Source: Halobaculum gomorrense
GTDB lineage: Archaea; Halobacteriota; Halobacteria; Halobacteriales; Haloferacaceae
Assembly: GCF_900129775.1 (NCBI RefSeq)
Contig: NZ_FQWV01000006.1
Coordinates: 62,001 to 126,000, forward strand
Reading direction: 5' to 3'
DNA: 64,000 nucleotides
Shown here: piece by piece, positions 7,340 to 16,252 of the stretch
Layout: each line of letters opens with the position of its first letter
Numbering within the stretch: the stretch's first letter is position 1
Position numbers and translations under genes: made by a program
The notes under the pieces: model-generated
What the model was told of the DNA's origin: nothing
Seen by the model: the letters and a program-made list of their open reading frames with translations, nothing else
The model's database searches: none

Positions 7340-9700
7340 CTACTTGTACCGGTCTCGCTCGGCGAACGCCGCTTCGTCGCCGTAGCGGTCCACCAGGGGC
7401 TGGAGCGCCCGGCCGAGGCTCCGCATGCACTCGGCGGTCGAGACGTAGCCGAGTTCGTCGGCGACGCGCTCCCACTGGCGCGCCTGCAGCACCTTCCGGA
7501 CCAGCAGGCGCTCCTCGCGGGCGCCGAGATCCGCCTCGCGATCGATCAGGTGTGCGAGCGCGAGCCGTCGGAACGGCCGCGGCGCCGCGTCCGCGAGGCC
7601 GGGCCCGTACGCCGCGGCGACAGTCAGGCGCCACTCGTACTCGGAGATGTCCACGACCGCGTCGCCGCCCGCCGCGCAGGCGGACAGCGCGGCGCGGACG
7701 ACGTCCGGGTCGAGATCCCGCAGCGCATCCGAGAGGACGGCACCGATACGCTCGCGGAACCAACGGGCGTGTCGACGCGCGAGCGCCCGTCCGTCGTCGC
7801 TCGTCGGATTCACCATGAGCGCCGAGTGCTCGCCGCTGGCGGCGTTTCGCGTGGTTGCGAGGTGAACCGTCCGGTAGCAGCTCTCCCGCCAGAAGTCGAG
7901 CAGTTCGGGCGTCGCGCCGAACCCGGTGCCGAGGTAGTCCACGTCGTTGTCGACCTCCTCGGCGATCTCGCCGAGCAGCTTCGAGCCGAGCCCGCGACGC
8001 CGCACGGCGTGGTGAGTCGCGATGCGCATGACCCGCAGCCCCGTCGGCGCGGCCGCCTCGGGGTCACGAAGTTGACTCGTCAGCACGTCCGGGAGCATGT
8101 TGCCCCGGACGCGCTCCCCGTCGTACATCGCCTCCCGAGTCGCCGCGTCGAGCCCCCCCTCGCGGGCGAGCAGCGCGACCGAGACGACGTGTCCGTCACG
8201 TGTCAGCGCCCGCAGCGAGAGGTTCGGCGCGTCGAGCAGGCGAGCGAGGTCGTCCGGCTCGGTTCGGTAGTGCGCGAGCACGAGCAGCCCGAACGCCTCC
8301 GAGAGCAGGTGCTCGTCCGCGAGCAGGTCGTCCGAGCCGACGGCGCGGTAGTCGACGGTCTCGGGGTTCGCGTCGGCGATCGCTGCCTCGACTGGCGGGC
8401 GGGCGTCGAGCATGAGCGCGCGAAACGCCCAGCCCTCGACCGGGTCGCCGCGGGCGTAGCGGATCGGGTCGTCCATCCGCACGTCGGTCACGCGCCGGTC
8501 CGACTCGTGGAGACGGTCGCGGAAGCGAACGGAGAACCCGCGCCCGGCGCCCTCGTAGCCGTGGACGGTCGTGACGAACGCCGCCGCCGGGGCGTCGAGC
8601 AGATCCGCGAGCAGGCGCACCGGAAGTGCGGCGGCCTCGTCAGCGATCGCGACGTCCACGTCGCCGGCGGCGTCGGCCGCCTCCGCCGGCGGGAGATAGC
8701 GGATCCGCCCTCGGCCGGTCGTGTCCTCGGACGATCCGATCTCCGACGACCCGACCTCGATCCGTCGTTCCTCGTCGACCGTCAGCGGCACGTCGACCTT
8801 CGCGAGCAGGGCGCGGGCACGCTCGAACAGCGCGCTCGCGCCGGCGAACGATGGGGCAGTGACGAGTACGTCGCGGCCGGCGGCCGCGAACGACGCCGCG
8901 GCGAGGCCGGCAGCGCTCGACTTCCCTCGTCCGCGGTCCGCCTCGACGACAACGGCCGAGCCCGGCGTGCGAAGCCGCTCCAGCGACGAGAGCGCGCGCG
9001 ACTGGTCGCGAGTGAGACACGACTCGTAGGCGGCGGCGGGGAACCCGGGGCTCGTGGGCGTTGTCGGTTCCGGCTCTGGCGGCGGCGCCTCGTCGCCGGT
9101 CAGCCCGTGGCGTTCGATCTCGTCGGTGGTGTCGTCCTCCGGGGCCGCGTCGGCGTCGCCGTCGCTGCGGCTGGTGTCGCCGTCGCTGCGGCTGGTGTCG
9201 TCGTCATCGTTGTCGGGGCTGACCGCAACGATCGCGACGCCCGGGTGGGTTCGGAGCGTGTCGACGAGTCGAGTCCGGAAGCGTCCCGACACGTCGTCGA
9301 GGCCGAACGGCGGCACCGCGAGCGACTCGTCGAAGCCGTCACGGCGGTCCGGCCACTCGTCGAGCGGCGGCGCGAGCAGGACGTACAAACCGCCGCCGTC
9401 GACGGCGCCGACGGACTGGCCGACGGCGTTGGGCGAGAACTCCGCGAACGCGTCGAGGATCACGGCCTCACAGGTCGTCCCGAGCAGTCGCGAGGCGTGT
9501 TTGGGACGGTGGCGCTCGAACCGGAACCCCTCGCGCGTCGACAGCAGCGTCGTCTCGTCGTCGGCGATCCCGGCGGCTTCGATAGCGGTGAAGGCGGCGT
9601 CAAGGCAGTCGACGCGCTCGCCGTGGAGCACGAGCAGACGTCGCTGGTTCGTCCGGTTCGCCTCCGCGCGGAGGCGCGCTGCGAGGGCCGCGAGGTTCAT
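7340..9700 (-). CDS. tmcA: tRNA(Met) cytidine acetyltransferase TmcA
   Basis: Acetylates cytidine in RNA (N4-acetylcytidine; C34 of elongator tRNA-Met in E. coli, broader targets in archaea) using acetyl-CoA and ATP. The 786-residue protein has the TmcA layout: N-terminal domain, a RecD-like helicase module with Walker A VEADRGRGKSS (Lys260), a Walker B-like VAIADEAAALP, and a GNAT module (HHAVRRRGLGSKLL) before a C-terminal RNA-binding tail. I took the internal ATG at 9700 (MNLAALAARLRAEA) because the 20 extra residues upstream are proline/arginine-rich and unlike the family. A low-complexity acidic insert near residues 165-195 is encoded by an 18-base tandem repeat. Confidence 0.93.
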   Translation of the reverse strand: MNLAALAARLRAEANRTNQRRLLVLHGERVDCLDAAFTAIEAAGIADDETTLLSTREGFRFERHRPKHASRLLGTTCEAVILDAFAEFSPNAVGQSVGAVDGGGLYVLLAPPLDEWPDRRDGFDESLAVPPFGLDDVSGRFRTRLVDTLRTHPGVAIVAVSPDNDDDDTSRSDGDTSRSDGDADAAPEDDTTDEIERHGLTGDEAPPPEPEPTTPTSPGFPAAAYESCLTRDQSRALSSLERLRTPGSAVVVEADRGRGKSSAAGLAAASFAAAGRDVLVTAPSFAGASALFERARALLAKVDVPLTVDEERRIEVGSSEIGSSEDTTGRGRIRYLPPAEAADAAGDVDVAIADEAAALPVRLLADLLDAPAAAFVTTVHGYEGAGRGFSVRFRDRLHESDRRVTDVRMDDPIRYARGDPVEGWAFRALMLDARPPVEAAIADANPETVDYRAVGSDDLLADEHLLSEAFGLLVLAHYRTEPDDLARLLDAPNLSLRALTRDGHVVSVALLAREGGLDAATREAMYDGERVRGNMLPDVLTSQLRDPEAAAPTGLRVMRIATHHAVRRRGLGSKLLGEIAEEVDNDVDYLGTGFGATPELLDFWRESCYRTVHLATTRNAASGEHSALMVNPTSDDGRALARRHARWFRERIGAVLSDALRDLDPDVVRAALSACAAGGDAVVDISEYEWRLTVAAAYGPGLADAAPRPFRRLALAHLIDREADLGAREERLLVRKVLQARQWERVADELGYVSTAECMRSLGRALQPLVDRYGDEAAFAERDRYK
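9163..9200. repeat. 18-base tandem repeat inside tmcA
   Basis: Two adjacent copies of an 18-base unit (cgtcgctgcggctggtgt) encode a repeated DTSRSDG segment in the linker between the N-terminal and helicase domains of TmcA. The unit length is a multiple of three, so copy-number change keeps the frame. Confidence 0.75.
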
Positions 9701-9765
9701 ACCCCCCGATTTCCGGCGGCCGGGATTGGGTCTTTCCGTCGGCGGCGTCGGTGCCGACACCCACG

Positions 9766-9773
9766 TTTAAGTT
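9766..9773 (+). promoter_or_regulatory. TATA-like box of the ferredoxin gene
   Basis: TTTAAGTT lies about 30 bases before a probable start of transcription near 9796, giving a leader of a few bases before the ferredoxin ATG at 9801. The divergent tmcA start is at 9700, so the 100-base gap holds both promoters. Confidence 0.55.
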
Positions 9774-9785
9774 CTCATGCAATAA

Positions 9786-10130
<345 letters not shown>

Positions 10131-10191
10131 GCCTGAGCGCCTGTACGACCGGGATCGAGCGAGGTGTCCGGTCCGACTGACGACGACGACG

Positions 10192-10211
10192 GGTCCGGAC
10201 GACACCGGACC
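10192..10211 (+). terminator. Hairpin after the ferredoxin gene
   Basis: Perfect 7-base inverted repeat GGTCCGG / CCGGACC around the loop ACGACA, 60 bases after the ferredoxin stop. No T-run follows, so a role in termination or RNA stability is only inferred from position. Confidence 0.4.
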
Positions 10212-10279
10212 ACGGTGAGCGCCGCGGCTGCCTGAACCCTCCAGCGACCACCCGATCCGGGCCGTCGGCGGGAGGAAAC

Positions 10280-10288
10280 GTTATATCC
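10280..10288 (+). promoter_or_regulatory. TATA-like box before the etfB fragment
   Basis: GTTATATCC sits about 42 bases before the ATG at 10323, preceded by purine-rich GAGGAAAC as in archaeal BRE/TATA pairs. It would give a leader of about 10-15 bases. Because the etfB reading frame is broken, this promoter now drives the fused GNAT gene. Confidence 0.6.
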
Positions 10289-10322
10289 CGTACGGATGAC
10301 ATTATGTCGGTGAGTGGTACCA

Positions 10323-10466
10323 ATGAACACGATTGTACTGACGAAGGGGGTTCCCGACTTCCGCGAGGGGAAGGTCTCGTTCGACGAGGACGGCCACCTG
10401 GAGCGGGGCACCACGCGACGGTGCTGGTCCGGGACGGATACCTCACCTGGGAGGAGGACCGCTTGA
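10323..10466 (+). pseudogene. etfB: Truncated EtfB (electron transfer flavoprotein beta) N-terminus
   Basis: Reading from ATG 10323 gives 47 codons. The first ~29 residues (start MNTIVLTKGVPDFREG, then VSFDEDGHLERG) look like the N-terminus of haloarchaeal EtfB/FixA, whose intact length is roughly 260 residues. After HLERG the similarity stops and the frame runs into arginine-rich sequence ending at TGA 10464-10466. The rest of etfB, and any etfA/fixC/fixX, is absent. The break lies at about 10410-10420, exactly where the GNAT coding frame becomes convincing, so a deletion probably joined the two genes. EtfB identity is from memory of the family, not a search. Confidence 0.7.
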
Positions 10467-11011
10467 GCGTCGCCTACGAGGAGGCCGACGCGAGCGACCA
10501 CCGGGCGAACGGGTTCCAGTACACCGTTCGCATGGCCGCCCAGCGAGACCTCGGCGGACTGGTCGGAGCGATCCGTGAGGTTGCGGGCGAGGGAGTGTAC
10601 ATCGAGGCGGAGACGGTCGCGGACATCATCGAGCACGACCAGGTCGTCTTGCGACACAACGAACTCCAGTCGCGGCTGTTCTTCGTCGCGACCGTCGAGG
10701 AGGAAGTCATCGGGTGGGTTCACCTCGACCTCCCGGAGGCGGAGAAGCTGAGCCACACGGCGGTCTTGACCGTCGGGCTGCTCCCGGAGTACCGGGGCAA
10801 GGGGATCGGGTCGACGCTGTTGGAGCGCGGCGAGTCGTGGGCGGCGGACAACGGCTTCGAGAAACTGTACAACAGTGTGCCCGCGACAAACGGGGACGCC
10901 GCCGAGTTCCTCGTGGCACACGGCTGGGAGCAGGAGGCCGTCCGCGAGGACCACTACAAGATCGACGGGGAGTACGTGGACGAACTGCTGATGGCCAAGG
11001 CGCTCGTCTGA
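10421..11011 (+). CDS. GNAT family N-acetyltransferase joined to etfB remnant
   Basis: The GNAT fold runs from about YTVRMAAQRDLGGLV to the C-terminus, with motif A seen as LTVGLLPEYRGKGIGSTLL (acetyl-CoA loop RGKGIG) and PATNGDAAEFLVAHGWE as the C-terminal part. Substrate unknown. The start is uncertain: this frame is open back to 10304 but upstream codons belong to the out-of-frame etfB fragment. GTG 10421 is the first start inside the real frame (196 residues); TTG 10463 overlaps the TGA of the etfB fragment (TTGA), which could allow re-initiation and a 182-residue product. It converges with the small zinc-binding-type gene. Confidence 0.78.
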   Translation: MLVRDGYLTWEEDRLSVAYEEADASDHRANGFQYTVRMAAQRDLGGLVGAIREVAGEGVYIEAETVADIIEHDQVVLRHNELQSRLFFVATVEEEVIGWVHLDLPEAEKLSHTAVLTVGLLPEYRGKGIGSTLLERGESWAADNGFEKLYNSVPATNGDAAEFLVAHGWEQEAVREDHYKIDGEYVDELLMAKALV

Positions 11012-11012
11012 A

Positions 11013-11177
11013 TCAGGGCCACTCGGCCTCGTGCTCGGGTAACGGCTCCGCGACGACGCCGTCGCGCTGGACGAGCGTCCGCGCGTGAGCGACGCACACC
11101 TCGCGGTCTGCGGCCCACGGCACGTGGAGGCGAACCGCTGACGCGCTCTCACAGTCGTCCTCGGCGCACTCGCCCAT
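11013..11177 (-). CDS. 54-residue Cys/His protein, putative zinc-binding
   Basis: Short reading frame starting MGECAEDDCESASAVRLHVP and ending EAEWP. Cys4, Cys9, Cys28 and His31 give a C-x4-C...C-x2-H pattern that would bind one zinc ion, as in other haloarchaeal micro-proteins. Codons show the G/C third-position bias of real genes. A TTTACT/AGTAAA box about 28 bases upstream (around 11203-11211 on the opposite strand) fits a leaderless transcript. Its stop lies one base from the stop of the convergent GNAT gene. Function unknown. Confidence 0.7.
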   Translation of the reverse strand: MGECAEDDCESASAVRLHVPWAADREVCVAHARTLVQRDGVVAEPLPEHEAEWP

Positions 11178-11263
11178 CTCGATCCGGATCGGTCCTCCTA
11201 CGGATTTACTCTACCGGCGATCGAGTTCGCCACGTTCAGGGACTCGGCCCCCGGCCTTCCAGC

Positions 11264-11938
11264 ATGGAGCCCGTAGACCTTTCGCGCCGAATCGAGCCCG
11301 GGATGCCGGTGTATCCGGGTGATCCGGGCGTCTCCGCCGAGGCGAGCGCGACGATGGCGTCCGACGGCTACCGCGTCACGCATCTCTCGTTCACGACACA
11401 CGTCGGGACGCACATCGACGCGCCGGCGCACATGGAGCCCGAGGGGGCGACGCTCGACGAGTACGAGATCGCGGCCTTCCGCTTCGACGCGCGGCTCGTC
11501 GACTTCACGGACGGAACCACCGACCGCGACCGAGATCAGGGTCGCGGGCTCGACACGCGAGAGGCCATCGAACCGAGGATGCTCCCGGACGACGCCCCGG
11601 ACGCGGACATGCTCGTCTTTCGAACCGGATGGGGTGACCACTGGGGCGACGAACGCTACTTCGATCACCCATACCTCACGCCCGAGGCCGCGCGCCACGT
11701 CGCCGACCTCGACTGCGCCGTCGGACTCGACACAATCAACCCCGACCCGACGCCGACGGAGCGGGCGGAAGACGACGAGCCCGAGGGGACGCCCGCGCAT
11801 CACGAACTCCTCGGGGCCGGGGCGTTCATCGTCGAGAATCTGGACCTCTCTGGGGACCTCCCCGAACGGTTCACGCTCCGCGCGTATCCGCTCCGCGTCG
11901 ACGGCGACGGCGCGCCCGTGCGGGCGGTCGCCGAGTAA
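11264..11938 (+). CDS. Cyclase family protein (kynurenine formamidase-like)
   Basis: A 224-residue metal-dependent hydrolase of the cyclase family. The signature HVGTHIDAPAH gives ligands His46, His50, Asp52 and His56. Known members include kynurenine formamidase and isatin hydrolase; no tryptophan-degradation genes sit nearby, so the substrate is unassigned. Length matches the family. It begins 86 bases from the divergent small gene and ends 227 bases before the ribosomal operon. Confidence 0.85.
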   Translation: MEPVDLSRRIEPGMPVYPGDPGVSAEASATMASDGYRVTHLSFTTHVGTHIDAPAHMEPEGATLDEYEIAAFRFDARLVDFTDGTTDRDRDQGRGLDTREAIEPRMLPDDAPDADMLVFRTGWGDHWGDERYFDHPYLTPEAARHVADLDCAVGLDTINPDPTPTERAEDDEPEGTPAHHELLGAGAFIVENLDLSGDLPERFTLRAYPLRVDGDGAPVRAVAE

Positions 11939-12044
11939 CCGGCTCGGGGGCATCGAGCGGACATCGAGGCCGCCGCTGTCCCCCGATCGCACATGCAGGG
12001 AGGTGTCGTGGTTGGCCCTCACACGGGCGCGAAGCATTGAACAC

Positions 12045-12123
12045 GTTTATACAGCCGTCCCGAGTACACAGTCAGTACGACCTGCTCGGGGTCGTGACCC
12101 GCTCCGTCGTCAGGGACTTATGA
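12045..12123 (+). promoter_or_regulatory. Promoter region of the rpl7ae operon (two TATA-like boxes)
   Basis: GTTTATAC at 12045-12052 and ACTTATGA at 12116-12123 are both TATA-like. The first implies a leader near 90 bases, the second one near 20 bases before the rpl7ae ATG at 12166. A long leader could allow L7Ae autoregulation through a kink-turn, but I could not identify a convincing kink-turn by eye. Confidence 0.5.
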
Positions 12124-12165
12124 CCGGCGGAGGTGTCGAGCCACCGAGCGGGAAGCCACACAACA

Positions 12166-12528
12166 ATGTCAGTCTACGTCGACTACGAGACCCCTGCGGA
12201 TCTCGCGGAGCGAAGCCTCGACGCGCTCGAGGTCGCCCGCGACACCGGCATCGTGAAGAAAGGAACCAACGAGACGACCAAGGCGGTCGAGCGCGGCAAC
12301 GCCAAGCTCGTGTACATCGCCGAGGACGTCGAGCCCGAAGAGATCGTCATGCACCTCCCCGAACTCTGCGAGGAGAAGGGCATCGCCTACGTCTTCATCG
12401 AGACGCAGGACGATGTCGGCCACGCCGCCGGCCTCGAAGTCGGCTCCGCGGCCGCCGCCGTCACCGAAGCCGGCGACGCCGAGGAGGACGTCGAGGACAT
12501 CGCGGGTAAGGTCGAGGAACTGCGGTAA
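12166..12528 (+). CDS. rpl7ae: 50S ribosomal protein L7Ae
   Basis: Binds kink-turns in 23S rRNA and is also a core protein of C/D and H/ACA guide RNPs and of archaeal RNase P. The 120-residue protein is full length and shows the family core [22 protein letters not shown]-type block (residues about 32-53) and the [13 protein letters not shown] segment. The correct start is ATG 12166 ([18 protein letters not shown]); a longer frame from 12133 lacks family sequence. It leads the operon rpl7ae-rps28e-rpl24e-ndk, with 6 bases to rps28e. Confidence 0.97.
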   Translation: MSVYVDYETPADLAERSLDALEVARDTGIVKKGTNETTKAVERGNAKLVYIAEDVEPEEIVMHLPELCEEKGIAYVFIETQDDVGHAAGLEVGSAAAAVTEAGDAEEDVEDIAGKVEELR

Positions 12529-12534
12529 CCCACC

Positions 12535-12759
12535 ATGTCCGCTGAAGAGCAAGAGAGCGGCTCCACGTCTGCCGAGGTCGTCGAGATCGTCGGCAAGACC
12601 GGGATGCACGGCGAGGCCATGCAGGTCAAGTGCCGCATCCAGGAGGGCGAAAACCAGGGCCGCATCATCACGCGGAACGTCCTGGGTCCCGTTCGGATGG
12701 GGGACATCCTCCAGCTGCGCGAGACTCAGCGCGACGCCGACTCCATCGGAGGTCAGTAA
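12535..12759 (+). CDS. rps28e: 30S ribosomal protein S28e
   Basis: Small-subunit protein near the mRNA exit channel. The 74 residues hold the S28e core [19 protein letters not shown] and the ending [13 protein letters not shown]. It has a typical acidic haloarchaeal N-terminal extension (MSAEEQESG). Second gene of the rpl7ae operon, 4 bases before rpl24e. Confidence 0.97.
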   Translation: MSAEEQESGSTSAEVVEIVGKTGMHGEAMQVKCRIQEGENQGRIITRNVLGPVRMGDILQLRETQRDADSIGGQ

Positions 12760-12763
12760 GCCA

Positions 12764-12940
12764 ATGCCCCAGCAACGAGACTGCGACTACTGCGGCGCCG
12801 ACATCGAGCCCGGTACGGGCACGATGTTCGTGGGCGTCGACGGCAGCGTCACGCACTTCTGTTCGGCGAAGTGCGAAAAGAACGCGGACCTGGGTCGCGA
12901 GGCCCGCGACCTCGAGTGGACGGCGGAGGGCCAGGAATGA
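12764..12940 (+). CDS. rpl24e: 50S ribosomal protein L24e
   Basis: A 58-residue zinc-ribbon ribosomal protein. Cys7, Cys10, Cys33 and Cys37 (CDYC...FCSAKC) are the complete zinc ligands. ATG at 12764 lies four bases after the rps28e stop. Its TGA overlaps the ATG of ndk. Confidence 0.96.
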   Translation: MPQQRDCDYCGADIEPGTGTMFVGVDGSVTHFCSAKCEKNADLGREARDLEWTAEGQE

Positions 12941-13413
12941 GCGACCGAGACGAGCGCACGTTCGTGATGGTCAAGCCCGACGGCGTCCAGCGCGGCCTCA
13001 TCGGGGATGTCGTCTCCCGGTTCGAGCAGCGCGGCCTGAAGCTCGTCGGCGCGAAGTTCATGCAGATCGACGAGGAGCTGGCCCACGAGCACTACGGCGA
13101 GCACGAGGGCAAGCCCTTCTTCGAGGGGCTTGTCGAGTTCATCACCTCCGGACCGGTCTTCGCGATGGTCTGGGAGGGCGCGGACGCCACCCGCCAGGTT
13201 CGGAAGATGATGGGCGAGACCGACCCCGCCGACTCCGCCCCGGGCACGATCCGCGGCGACTTCGGGCTCGACCTCGGCCACAACGTCATCCACGGCTCCG
13301 ACCACGAGGACGAGGGCGCCAACGAGCGAGAGATCGCGCTGTTCTTCGACGACGAGGAGCTCGTCGACTGGGACCTCGACACCGCCGAGTGGGTGTACGA
13401 GGACGCCAACTGA
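12937..13413 (+). CDS. ndk: Nucleoside diphosphate kinase
   Basis: Transfers the gamma-phosphate of ATP to other NDPs through a phospho-histidine. Seen: [13 protein letters not shown] at the N-terminus and NVIHGSD with catalytic His119. At 158 residues it is full length. It overlaps rpl24e by four bases (ATGA), the arrangement usual in haloarchaea. Confidence 0.97.
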   Translation: MSDRDERTFVMVKPDGVQRGLIGDVVSRFEQRGLKLVGAKFMQIDEELAHEHYGEHEGKPFFEGLVEFITSGPVFAMVWEGADATRQVRKMMGETDPADSAPGTIRGDFGLDLGHNVIHGSDHEDEGANEREIALFFDDEELVDWDLDTAEWVYEDAN

Positions 13414-13486
13414 GCGCGACCCGTCGTCTTCGTCTTCTGCGAGTCGATTCTTTTGATGCCGCGGTTCGTGAGCAACGCGTCTCGAC

Positions 13487-13790
13487 GTGACCACGCCGGT
13501 TTCGGAGGCAGACACGTACATCCCCGTGAAACGTACTGCGTCCTCACTCACGACGGTCGTGTTCGCTCTCGCCGGGTTTGTCTTCCCGGAACGCACTCTC
13601 GACTACGCGGACCGACTTGCTCGCGGGGTTCGAGAATTCAGAGGATCTGGAGGCCAGCGACTGGCACGTCTCGCTGACGCGGTGGGTGTCGCTCCTCGTC
13701 GTCGTGGGGGCGCCGCTGGAGTTCCTCGCCGGCCGTCGTGACGCGCGCATCGAGAGGCGAGAGCCGGGCGCGAGAGCCGACGACGAGTAG
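13487..13790 (+). pseudogene. Small membrane-associated protein gene with a one-base frameshift
   Basis: Two reading frames look like halves of one gene. Frame one starts at GTG 13487 (start VTTPVSEADTYIPVKR, then FVFPERTLDYADR). Frame two continues LLAGFENSEDLEASDWHVSL and ends with a hydrophobic WVSLLVVVGAPLEFL segment at TAG 13788-13790. Removing a single A at 13615 joins them into one 100-residue protein reading YADRLLAGFENSED. A TTTTGATG stretch about 28 bases before the GTG could be its promoter box. The protein family is not recognised. A sequencing error is as likely as a real mutation. Confidence 0.62.
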
Positions 13791-13804
13791 TCGTCCGGCG
13801 CTCG

Positions 13805-14305
13805 TCAGTCGATCCGTTCGTCGGTCTCCTCGTATCGGTCGGCCAGCGCCGTGTAGTGTGCAGCGGCCGCCCGCGTCGGCGATTCCTCGAGTTCCGTCTT
13901 CGGCTCGGCCGGGACGCCGGCGACCAGCGTTCGCGGCGGCACCTCGGTCCCCTCGGTGACGACGGCGCCGGCGGCGACGACCGCCTCCTCGCCGACGTGG
14001 GCGTCGTCGAGGACGACCGCGTTCATGCCGACGAGGGCAGCCTCGGCGACCGTGGCGGCGTGCACGATGGCGTTGTGGCCGACGGTCACTTCCGGCTCCA
14101 AAACGGCGTCCTCGTGGAGCACCGCGCCATCTTGGACGTTCGACTCGCGCCCGACGACGATGCGCCCGTGGTCGCCCCGAAGCGTCGCGTTCGGCCAGAC
14201 GCTTGCGCCGTCGGCCAGTTCCACGTCGCCGATGACGACGGACGCCTCGTCGACGTACGCCGAGTCGGCGATCGTCGGCTCGATTCCGTCGAACGATCTG
14301 ATCAT
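13805..14305 (-). CDS. Gamma carbonic anhydrase-like left-handed beta-helix protein
   Basis: A 166-residue hexapeptide-repeat protein of the gamma-carbonic anhydrase/PaaY/YrdA group. Repeating [LIV]-G-x4 turns run from about residue 12 to 130, with GDHGRIVVGRESNVQDGAVLH and GHNAIVHAATV carrying the histidines expected as metal ligands across the trimer. The start at 14305 (MIRSFDGIEP) is the family start; the long upstream open frame is antisense to cofD. Activity as carbonic anhydrase is not assured in this subgroup. It is divergent from cofD. Confidence 0.87.
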   Translation of the reverse strand: MIRSFDGIEPTIADSAYVDEASVVIGDVELADGASVWPNATLRGDHGRIVVGRESNVQDGAVLHEDAVLEPEVTVGHNAIVHAATVAEAALVGMNAVVLDDAHVGEEAVVAAGAVVTEGTEVPPRTLVAGVPAEPKTELEESPTRAAAAHYTALADRYEETDERID

Positions 14306-14414
14306 ACGAGTCGATGCGGCCCCCCGGCGCTTGAATCTGTGGCGTCGGCGGTCGTGAACGCCCTGCCCCGGCTGTAACGACAGCATACAAGCCCGCCGGC
14401 GTGCAAGCGCGCAC

Positions 14415-15407
14415 ATGGTCACGTTCCTCGCAGGCGGCACCGGCACGCCGAAGCTCCTCGACGGTGCCGCCGACGTCTTCGCCCCCGAGTCCACCACCGT
14501 CGTCGGCAACACCGGTGACGACGTGGAGATCGGCGGCCACCTCGTCTGTCCCGACGTGGACACCGTTCTCTTCTCCGCTGGCGGCGTCCTCGACCGCGAG
14601 CGGTGGTGGGGGATCGAAGACGACACGACCGAGACGCACGCGGAACTCGCGCGCCTCGCCGACGCCGCCGGACTCGATGACGGCCCGCGCTACCTCTCGG
14701 ACGAGGCGCAGACCGCCGGCCGCGATATCGCTCGCTGGCGCCGATTCTCCGGCGTCGCGGAGTTCATGGAGATCGGCGACCGTGACCGGGCGGTCCACGT
14801 CACCCGCACCTCGCTCATCGACGAAGGCCAGTCCCTCACCGAGGTGACCCGGACGCTCGCGGACGCCTTCGGCCTCGGCGTCGATCTGGTCCCGATGAGC
14901 GACGATCCCGTCGCCACGATCGTCCACACGGAGGACGGGTCGATGCACTTCCAGGAGTACTGGGTTGCGAACCGCGGCGGTCCCGCGGTCGAGGGCGTGG
15001 AGTTCCGCGGGAGCGACGCCGCGACCGCGACCGATGCGGTCCGCGCGGCGATGCGCGACGGGGTGATCATCGGTCCCTCGAACCCGGTCACGAGCATCGG
15101 GCCGATGCTCGCGCTCGACGGCGTCCGCGAGGCGCTGGCAGAGACGACCGTCGTCGCCGTCTCTCCCTTCGTCGAGGACCGGGTGTTCTCCGGCCCCGCT
15201 GCCGACCTCATGCGCGGCGTCGGCCGCGAGCCCAGCACCGCCGGCGTCGCCGAGTCCTACCCGTTCGCCGACGCGTTCGTGCTCGACGACGCGGACGGCA
15301 CCGACCTCGACCGACCGGTCGTCCGAACCGACACGCGGATCGACGGCGCGAACGACGCCGAGCGCGTCGCCGAAGCCTGTCGGGAGGCGCTGGAGGTGGT
15401 CGGGTGA
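14415..15407 (+). CDS. cofD: 2-phospho-L-lactate transferase CofD
   Basis: Joins the phospholactyl/phosphoenolpyruvyl-type guanylylated side chain to the deazaflavin Fo in coenzyme F420 synthesis. The 330-residue protein shows the CofD signatures [14 protein letters not shown] at the N-terminus, [13 protein letters not shown], and [15 protein letters not shown]. It is full length and starts the coupled run cofD / DUS-like / CitG-like / DUF447, each gene overlapping the next by GTGA, so all four are probably made together. Confidence 0.95.
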   Translation: MVTFLAGGTGTPKLLDGAADVFAPESTTVVGNTGDDVEIGGHLVCPDVDTVLFSAGGVLDRERWWGIEDDTTETHAELARLADAAGLDDGPRYLSDEAQTAGRDIARWRRFSGVAEFMEIGDRDRAVHVTRTSLIDEGQSLTEVTRTLADAFGLGVDLVPMSDDPVATIVHTEDGSMHFQEYWVANRGGPAVEGVEFRGSDAATATDAVRAAMRDGVIIGPSNPVTSIGPMLALDGVREALAETTVVAVSPFVEDRVFSGPAADLMRGVGREPSTAGVAESYPFADAFVLDDADGTDLDRPVVRTDTRIDGANDAERVAEACREALEVVG

Positions 15408-16252
15408 GCGACCGAGCAGTGACGCGGGCGGACGGGAGCCCGGCGACAGCGGCCGACCTCGGGGTCGACCCGCCGCTCGCGCTCGCGAGCCTGTCCGGGG
15501 AGTCGGACGCCGACTGGGCGCTCGCCGGCGCCCCGTCCGTCGGCGCGGCGTTCCTCGGCGGCATCGCACTCGACGCCGAGAGCCGCGCGGCCGTCCGGAG
15601 GATGGTCGCCGATCGGGATCGCGCGGAGTTCCGTCCGGCGGACCCGCTGGCGTGGATCGCCGAGCAGCTCGATGTGCTCGCCGAGTCGGACGCCGACCTC
15701 CGCGCCGGCGTGAACGTCCGCGCGACGAGCGCGGCGGCGATCCGCGAGGCGGCCGCGGTGTGCGCCGAGCGAAACGCGATCCTTGAGGTGAACGCCCACT
15801 GCCGGCAGGCGGAACTGTGTGCCGCCGGCTGCGGCGAGGCCCTCTTGGCCGACACCGACCGCCTCGCGACGTACGTCGCCGCGGCGGCGCGGGCGGGCGC
15901 CGACGTGAGCGTGAAGGTCCGGGCGGAAGTCGACGGCGTCGACCTCGCCGACACGGCTCGCGCGGTCGCCGACGCCGGTGCGGACGCCGTCCACGTGGAC
16001 GCGATGGACTCGGAGGCCGTCGTGGGAGCGGTCAAGGACGCGGCGCCCGAACTCGTCGTGATCGCGAACAACGGCGTCCGCGACCGAGAAACCGTCCGCG
16101 AGTACCTCGCGTCGGGCGCCGACGCGGTGAGCGTCGGCCGCCCGAGCGACGACGAGCGCGTGCTCCGGCGGGTGCGGGCGGCGGTCGACGAGTGGACTGC
16201 AGACGCGGCGGCCGCCGGGACCAATGCCGAACGGCCGGAGGTGCCGCGGTGA
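15404..16252 (+). CDS. DUS/nifR3-like TIM-barrel flavoprotein
   Basis: A 282-residue TIM-barrel protein related to tRNA-dihydrouridine synthases and dihydropyrimidine dehydrogenases in the archaeal MJ0144-like branch. Seen: [42 protein letters not shown] and VIANNGVRD followed by [11 protein letters not shown], the phosphate/FMN-binding end of the barrel. It lacks the RNA-binding C-terminal domain of true Dus enzymes, so tRNA modification is doubtful. The start is a GTG overlapping the cofD stop. The context points to a cofactor-linked role. Confidence 0.75.
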   Translation: MSDRAVTRADGSPATAADLGVDPPLALASLSGESDADWALAGAPSVGAAFLGGIALDAESRAAVRRMVADRDRAEFRPADPLAWIAEQLDVLAESDADLRAGVNVRATSAAAIREAAAVCAERNAILEVNAHCRQAELCAAGCGEALLADTDRLATYVAAAARAGADVSVKVRAEVDGVDLADTARAVADAGADAVHVDAMDSEAVVGAVKDAAPELVVIANNGVRDRETVREYLASGADAVSVGRPSDDERVLRRVRAAVDEWTADAAAAGTNAERPEVPR

